Source: Penium margaritaceum (taxonomy: Eukaryota > Streptophyta > Zygnematophyceae > Desmidiales > Peniaceae). Taken from it: DNA of 48,092 nt. This document shows positions 43,319 through 48,092 of the stretch, one piece after another. Below the pieces are notes generated by a model. The model saw only the letters and a program-made list of their open reading frames with translations. It was not told the DNA's origin and ran no database searches. The stretch is from positions 33,836 to 81,927 of the forward strand of contig SZWC01000576.1 in NCBI GenBank assembly GCA_023375785.1, read 5' to 3'. Position 1 is the first letter of the stretch. Every line of letters begins with the position of its first letter. Both the position numbers and the translations under genes were made by a program.

Positions 43319-43998
43319 TTTTTTTTTTTTTTTTTTACCTCTGGTCGTAACCGACTGAGGCGGGGGGGCTACCTCAGCACCAAAGAAGCCCGGGGGTTGA
43401 ACCCGGCCCCCCAAGACACTATATTAGGGTCGCTCGTAAATGCCGGGGTGCTTCCACCAGAGGGTGAAACGGGAGCTTAAGAATAGATGACAGTCTTTGT
43501 TGAAGGGGAGGTAGTTAGTGTAAAGTGCGGTAGCAAAGTCATCCTCGATGGTTTTTAGCTTGGCCTTAGCCCATCTGGAGTTTTGTCGAAGGAGCAGGGT
43601 TGAAACTAACCAAATGTGTTGTTGGAAGGCGGTTGGAAATAGAGCAATGATCTTATCCGCAGGGGAAGAGCGCGGGTCTGCCCATCGCTCTCGCCAAATA
43701 AGTTGGAAGAGTGTGGCACGAAGGATTGACCAAGCCAAACTAAACATTTTGGGTTTTAGGGGTCCAATGAACAATTCCAGGGTGGAAGGGGTGGTATCAG
43801 GAAAGAGGGAGGTGAAAATGGTGCGTAGTCGGGACGCCAGCGGTTGAAGACGAGGACACAAGAGGAAGCAGTGTTCAATTGTTTCTTCTTCCGAGCAATA
43901 CGGGCACGTGTGGGATCCATTTCGGGAGAAACGGGTGCGTCTTGCGACAGGAATGAAGCGAAAGAGGATCTTTGTCTGTACATCTTTTTGTTGTGCTT
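43319..43998 (-). pseudogene. LINE (non-LTR retrotransposon) 3' end with zf-RVT domain and poly(A) tail
   Basis: On the minus strand: QTKILFRFIPVARRTRFS, then SHTCPYCSEEETIEHCFLLC, which is the C-x-x-C...H-x-x-x-x-C zinc-binding signature that follows RT in plant LINEs. Downstream are FSLAWSILRATLFQLIWRER and AFQQHIWLVSTLLLRQNSR. The stop is at 43424-43426. The 3' untranslated region (43337-43423) includes a GC-rich hairpin, CCGGGTTCAACCCCCGG. The tail is A18 (T-run at 43319-43336 on the plus strand). The upstream part is cut by the family B LTR. Confidence 0.78.
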
Positions 43999-44000
43999 TG

Positions 44001-44630
44001 TGCCGTTCCTGTACAGTTTACTGTGACCACTCGGCCGTGTCCATACTCGTGCAGATCCCTGAGGCAGGCGGCCCTGGTGACACCGGCGCGACGACAGGCG
44101 GCGGACTACCCGTCTGGAGCTGCCCGACCACTGTTCCAGAGCCCCAGACGTCATCGGGACTCCTTGCTGTGCCTTCTACGTCTTGCAAGCGCCTTTCGGC
44201 GGACTGGGCATGAGGCCCATTTGCATTTTTTTGCATTATATACTCGCTGTCAGTCGATGGATGCATGCATGTGACCAGTCGTTGCGTGCGTCTTTTGATT
44301 CTGCACGTCTAGGTTCAGACGGCGTAGGATTCTGACATGTGTGCGCAGAGTTACGGCCAAAACAGTGGTTTTGGGCCGGTTTTAGGACAGCTCTTGGACT
44401 GCCGCGTACGACACCCGCCGTGCGCCGCGGCAGGTATTTATGCCCTGGACCTGTCATTTGTCAACTCTCTCTGCATTTACTAAGCTATTGAATCTTATGA
44501 GACTTTGCGCGTCTCCCTAGCCTGACCCTTGCTGTTTCTTGCACCTGCCTGCTTCCTAGTGCGTCAGCTGACTGGACAGTGTCGCCACGTCAGCAGCAGC
44601 AAGGCTAGGAAGCTTCCTAGCAGTTTCTCA
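44001..44630 (+). repeat. 5' LTR, copia family B copy 2
   Basis: About 630 bp, from TGCCGTTCCTG (or TG two bases earlier) to TTTCTCA, directly before an exact primer site. It is collinear with the worn LTR at 16083-16638, which supports both edges. A TATA-like TATTTATG lies at 44435-44442, conserved as TACTTATG in copy 1; transcription would start shortly after it. Confidence 0.82.
44435..44442 (+). promoter_or_regulatory. Candidate TATA box in the family B LTR
   Basis: TATTTATG sits in a GC-rich context about 190 bp before the LTR end and recurs at the same place in LTR copy 1. Inferred from position and conservation only. Confidence 0.45.
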
Positions 44631-44643
44631 TGGTATCAGAGCT
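44631..44643 (+). promoter_or_regulatory. tRNA primer-binding site, exact
   Basis: TGGTATCAGAGCT directly follows the LTR, matching the initiator-methionine tRNA primer site over 12 bases. Confidence 0.9.
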
Positions 44644-45585
44644 GTGAGACAGATCTCACCGAGCTGCGCAGCAGAGACGCAGCAGAGCAGCAGCAGTGAG
44701 AGTCACCACTGCAGCAGATCTTCTGGGACCCGTTGGAGACGGTCGACCGCCGTCAACGTGAGATCGCCACTGCAGAGACAGCAGCAGCGACGCGTACCAC
44801 CACGCAGAGGGGCGTGTCGGCGGCGGTGTCAGCAGCCCTTCTCCCACAGCCACCGCAGCTGAGTAGCAGCAGCAGCGCAGCAGCCACAGCCGCAGCAGCA
44901 GCGTGACAGCAGCCGCGGCAGCAGCGGCGCAGCAGCAGCGGCGGCAGCAGCAGCGCAAGAGCAGCAGCGGCGGCGGCGGCAACAGCAGCTGCAGCGGCGG
45001 CAGTAGCACCAGCAGCCGCAGTGCAGCTGCAGCAGCAGAAGCAGCAGCGGCAGCGACGGCAGCAGCGGCAGCAGCACTAGCGTGCAGCGCAGCAGCGCAG
45101 CAGCAGCAGCAGCGCAGCAGCGCGGCAGCGCAGCAGCAGCAGCGGGCGGCGGCGGCAGCGAGCTGCTGCTGCAGCGCGCAACAGCAGCAGCGGCAGCGTG
45201 CAGCTGCTGCTGCCACCGCCGCGCACGCAGCCACGCAGCTGCTGCTGCAGCTGCCTGCGCAGCTGCAGCAGCAGCTGGGCGGAAGCTGCCGCGCAGCTTC
45301 CGCGCAGCCTCCGCGCAACCGCCACTGGGCGGCTGCACGCTCGCACAGGACTGCGAGCGGAACATCAACAAAAAAAAACGTCAGCGTTGACGCTGACGTC
45401 AGCATTCTGCTTGATGACGTCATCAGGTCATGCTGATGTCAGCAACCACCTGCTGACATCAGCACCATACGTAGGCAAATTTTTTGCCGGAAGGCCAAAA
45501 GTTGCCAGCATTGCAACTCCTCGAGAAACGCAGACGGTACTGAAATCCGACAAACTTGACCTGTCGTCCCATAGTGAGCGGCGAC
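44644..45585 (+). other. Long CAG/CGG-rich leader, family B copy 2
   Basis: About 700 bp (44644-45345) are dominated by GCAGCAG, GCGGCAG and CTGCTGC words. In all frames this gives Ala, Ser, Gln, Leu or Cys runs, so open frames here are composition artefacts. A cluster of TGACGTCA-type sites follows (45394-45461), then about 120 bp to the gag ATG. The worn leader of copy 1 and the CAG stretch before family C gag suggest this is a recurring trait. Confidence 0.7.
45394..45461. promoter_or_regulatory. Cluster of four TGACGTCA-like palindromes
   Basis: TGACGTCA at 45394, TGACGTCA at 45415, TGATGTCA at 45434 and TGACATCA at 45454. Spacing is 19-21 bp, about two helical turns. TGACG is the core of bZIP-type sites in plants; a regulatory role is inferred. 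Confidence 0.5.
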
Positions 45586-46194
45586 ATGAGTTTGCCCGAC
45601 GACAAGGACAAGGTGCCAGCTGGTCCCTCCTCCTCCTCTCCAGAGGTACTCAGCCCTCGCTCGCAGGCTATCGCAGACCTACGCAGCCAGCAGGAGGAGA
45701 TGAGTCGTCTGCAGCGAGAGCAGACTGATTCGATTCGCACGCTGACAGAGCTTCTGCGTGCTCAGTCCAGGGCTCCTTCGCGGACTTCTGGGGGAGCTGC
45801 CGGTCTTGTGGCATCCGCACACTACTCGACCCGGGTGTCCATGGCCGGGGTTCCGCCTCCCGCAACTTCTGGCGCAGTCTCTCCACCACCTGAGGACCTC
45901 CTTGATGACGAGCCACTCATGCCAGGTTTCGAGGATGATTCCCAGGAGCGGGAGATTCGTCTTCTACAGGAGCGTCTCCGTCAGCTGTAGACGGGTATGC
46001 GACCTCCACCTGCGTCTCCGATACGACCGTCATTTCCTTCTCTCGGTGATCACCCCCTTCCAGGGTTCTTCCCTGTCTCTCGCCCTCCTCAGCCTGCGGC
46101 TGCTCTTCCCACGGAGCGGCAGCCAAAGGACTTTGAGGCGCCACCCCCACGGTACATCAGCGAGGATGGGTTTGACTGCTGGGAGATCCTGTTT
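45586..46194 (+). pseudogene. Copia gag, N-terminal part (family B copy 2)
   Basis: The ATG at 45586 (MSLPDDKDKVPAGPSSSSPE) opens a frame with a coiled-coil segment: ADLRSQQEEMSRLQREQTDS, then LTELLRAQSR. A single stop TAG at 45988-45990 interrupts it between RLRQL and TGMRPPPASP, in the same frame. The frame goes on through RQPKDFEAPPPRYISEDGFD to the N at 46195. With copy 1 as guide, 30 or more residues are missing at the N. Confidence 0.75.
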
Positions 46195-46195
46195 N

Positions 46196-46963
46196 CTTCT
46201 CTACGCTATGCCACACGAGACTGTCGTCGACTTCCGTCCCTTCCTTGGCGAGGCTGGCACAGGCACCGGAGCTGATCCTCGTGGAGGCTGGGATCTGGCG
46301 CTGTCCCTACTGGCCGCAGAGACGCACGCTACGCGTGCGTCCCACATCCGCGCTTTCCATTTGCTTCGTCAGGGACCAGCGGAGCCTGCGGCGGATTACT
46401 GGCGACGCGCCATGCGTATTTACACGCGCTTGGGTACCTCAGGGGGCACACAGCTGTGGGCACTACGGGCGATCATGCTCGGAGTTCGCCAGGAGTACAC
46501 CGACATCTTCGACCGGTACAGTGACGCCGTCCTCGAGCCCTTCTCGGCCTCCATGCAGCTGCTCCCTTGGGCGCATCAGCTTTTTCTCCTGGTGACGTCG
46601 ACCCATGAGGCCGCACTAGCACATCAGGAGACGTCCCTCGCTACAGCAGTCGTTGCCTCACCACCATCTTCCATCCTGCAGTCACCCTCATCCACCCCCA
46701 CCACGACCTCATCTTCCTCCTCTTCCTTGACCCCGTCTACACCCACGCAGACGCAGGGCGTCGCAGCAGCCACCCAGGGGAAGAAGAAAAACAAGAAGCG
46801 CGGATCGGGCCAGCAGCAGTCGTCATCCAGCGGTAGCAGTGGGCGTTCCGTCCACTGCTACAACTGTGGAGGTGCCCATCGCTACACCGAGTGCCAGCAG
46901 CCGCTTGACTGGGGGCGCATCACCCGTGGACTTCAGGCGGCCCATGCTGCTCGTACCGCGCCC
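46196..46963 (+). pseudogene. Copia gag, central and zinc-knuckle part, first copy of a duplication (family B copy 2)
   Basis: The open frame covers VDFRPFLGEAGTGTGADPRG, HIRAFHLLRQGPAEPAADYW and VRQEYTDIFDRYSDAVLEPF. A Ser/Thr-rich linker and a Lys-rich patch (GKKKNKKRGSGQQQ) lead to the knuckle CYNCGGAHRYTEC at 46856-46894. The knuckle has CX2CX3HX4C spacing, one residue shorter than the usual CX2CX4HX4C. The frame differs from that of the N-terminal part because of the N. Confidence 0.78.
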
Positions 46964-47012
46964 NACTACAGACCCAGCACAGGTGTCGACAGCTGCCCGG
47001 GCCATGCGAGGA

Positions 47013-47780
47013 CTTCTCTACGCTATGCCACGCGAGACTGTCGTCGACTTCCGCCCCTTCCTTGGCGAGGCTGGCACAGGCACCGGAGCTGATCCTCGTG
47101 GAGGCTGGGATCTGGCGCTGTCCCTGCTGGCCGCAGAGACGCACGCCACGCGTGCGTCCCACATCCGTGCTTTCCATTCGCTTCGTCAGGGACCAGCGGA
47201 GCCTGCGGCGGATTACTGTTGACGCGCCATGCGTATTTACACGCGCTTGGGTACCTCAGGGGGCACACAGCTGTGGGCACTCCGGGCGATCATGCTCAGA
47301 GTTCGCCTGGAGTACACCGACATCTTTGACCGGTACAGCGACGCCGTCCTCGAGCCCTTCTCGGCCTCCATGCAGCTGCTTCCTTGGGCACATCATCTTT
47401 TTCTCCAGGTGACGTCGACCCGTGAGGCCGCAGTAGCACATCAGGAGACGTCCCTCGCTGCAGCAGTCGTTGCCTCACCACCATCTTCCATCCTGCAGTC
47501 ACCCTCATCCACCTCCACCACGACCTCATCTTCCTCCTCCTCCTCGACCCCGTCTACACCCACGCAGACGCAGGGCGTCGCAGCAGCCGCCCAGGGGAAG
47601 AAGAAGAACAGGAAGCGCGGATCGGACCAGCAGCAGTCGTCATCCAGCGGTAGCAGTGGGCGTTCCGTCCACTGCTACAACTGTGGAGGTGCCCATCGCT
47701 ACACCGAGTGCCAGCAGCCGCTTGACTAGGGGCGCATCACCCGTGGACTTCAGGCGGCCCATGCTGCTCGTACCGCGCCC
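47013..47780 (+). pseudogene. Copia gag, second copy of the 768-bp duplication (family B copy 2)
   Basis: 768 bp with no indels relative to 46196-46963 and a few percent substitutions. Two of these create stops: TGA at 47220-47222 (in place of Arg) and TAG at 47727-47729 (in place of Trp). The 49 bases before it (46965-47012) encode TTDPAQVSTAARAMRGL. They fill most of what is missing at the first N when compared with copy 1 of the family. Confidence 0.8.
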
Positions 47781-48092
47781 GGCATGTCGTCCGCACACTC
47801 CTCGGGACGCGCGGCGACTACGACTGTAGCTGTTCCTGCGTCCTCGCCAGCAAGCAGCAGTGATCCAGACCCACGTGACCGCACCATCGCCGAGCTACGT
47901 CATCTTCTGGCGCTTCGCTTGCAGGGAGGTGCGAGTGTGTTGTCATCGTCGAGTGGGTCACAGACTGCTTGTTCATCCGCCTTCGTGACTCGTGATGATA
48001 CGTGTGGGGGAGCACAGTCCGCATGTGATGAGGATGGGCCTGACTGCACAGACTGGATCCATGAGTCTCACCTTCGTGATGTACGTCGTTCC
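47781..48092 (+). pseudogene. Copia gag C-terminus, continuing out of the window (family B copy 2)
   Basis: The frame continues GMSSAHSSGRAATTTVAVPA, then RTIAELRHLLALRLQGGASV, DDTCGGAQSACDEDGPDC and WIHESHLRD. Copy 1 shows the same series at 18.6-18.75 kb, followed there by protease, so protease should begin just beyond the window. Confidence 0.7.

Larger units (their letters stand above)
46196..47780 (+). repeat. 768-bp direct duplication with N junctions
   Basis: Units 46196-46963 and 47013-47780 are the same length. The first is bounded by single Ns at 46195 and 46964. Best explained as two alleles or two element copies placed in tandem during scaffolding. Confidence 0.85.
44001..48092 (+). 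mobile_element. Ty1/copia LTR retrotransposon, family B copy 2, continuing past the window
   Basis: LTR, primer site, CAG-rich leader and gag are present; protease and the rest of pol lie beyond 48092. It is the least decayed retrotransposon in the window. The gag region has two single-N junctions and a 768-bp duplication. It inserted next to or inside the LINE that ends at 43998. Confidence 0.82.

Noticed and set aside
43388..43412. GGGTTGAACCC stem resembling a tRNA T-arm
   Set aside because: No acceptor or anticodon arm surrounds it; it lies in the LINE 3' untranslated region and is a simple GC hairpin.
44656..45436. Frames of up to 255 codons on both strands in the CAG-rich leader
   Set aside because: All frames stay open because of trinucleotide composition; the products are Ala, Gln, Ser, Cys or Leu runs with no domain.

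Overview
The window looks like eukaryotic nuclear intergenic DNA from a large, repeat-rich genome, most likely of the plant lineage. The evidence is layered Ty1/copia LTR retrotransposons with plant-type initiator-tRNA primer sites, hAT elements, LINEs, long microsatellites and assembly gaps. A streptophyte alga or early land plant is possible, but nothing here fixes the species. I see no intact host gene, no tRNA or rRNA gene and no CRISPR array. Nearly every coding trace is a broken transposon gene with stops and frameshifts.

Layout. (1) 1-3,086: unrecognised DNA with a two-unit tandem duplication. (2) 3,087-12,698: an old copia element (family A, + strand) with both LTR relics. A 3,941-bp hAT transposon interrupts its RNase H gene with an exact 8-bp target duplication, and a 493-bp MITE-like element lies before its 3' LTR; without them the copia is about 5.2 kb. 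(3) 12.7-15.8 kb: Ty3/gypsy gag (and possibly protease) relics and a family A gag scrap. (4) 16.1-19.1 kb: a decayed copia of family B. (5) 20.7-24.5 kb: two minus-strand fragments of a non-LTR retrotransposon 3' end, each running into a (CTCA)n array. The longer one carries a 745-bp hAT-type MITE, and a 612-bp gap lies between them. (6) 25.2-28.2 kb: copia family C, closed by a solo LTR of family A. (7) 29.4-33.1 kb: copia family D (+), followed at 33.7-34.7 kb by an inverted RT/RNase H segment that looks like its missing half. (8) 35.4-39.2 kb: a second family A copia on the minus strand with LTR, primer site, gag, integrase and RT. (9) 39.5-41.4 kb: copia family E, from the integrase tail to RNase H. 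(10) 42.9-44.0 kb: a second copy of the MITE-like element, cut by a LINE with a poly(A) tail. (11) 44.0 kb to the end: the youngest-looking copia (family B). It has an LTR, an exact primer site, a CAG-rich leader and gag, with a 768-bp near-identical duplication at a single-N junction.

The genes do not form a pathway; the window records repeated insertion. The most interesting signals are the non-LTR retrotransposon that ends in and inserts into (CTCA)n, the hAT transposase with an acidic and histone-H1-like tail, and the family B copia with its CAG-rich leader, phased TGACGTCA-type sites and a shortened zinc knuckle.
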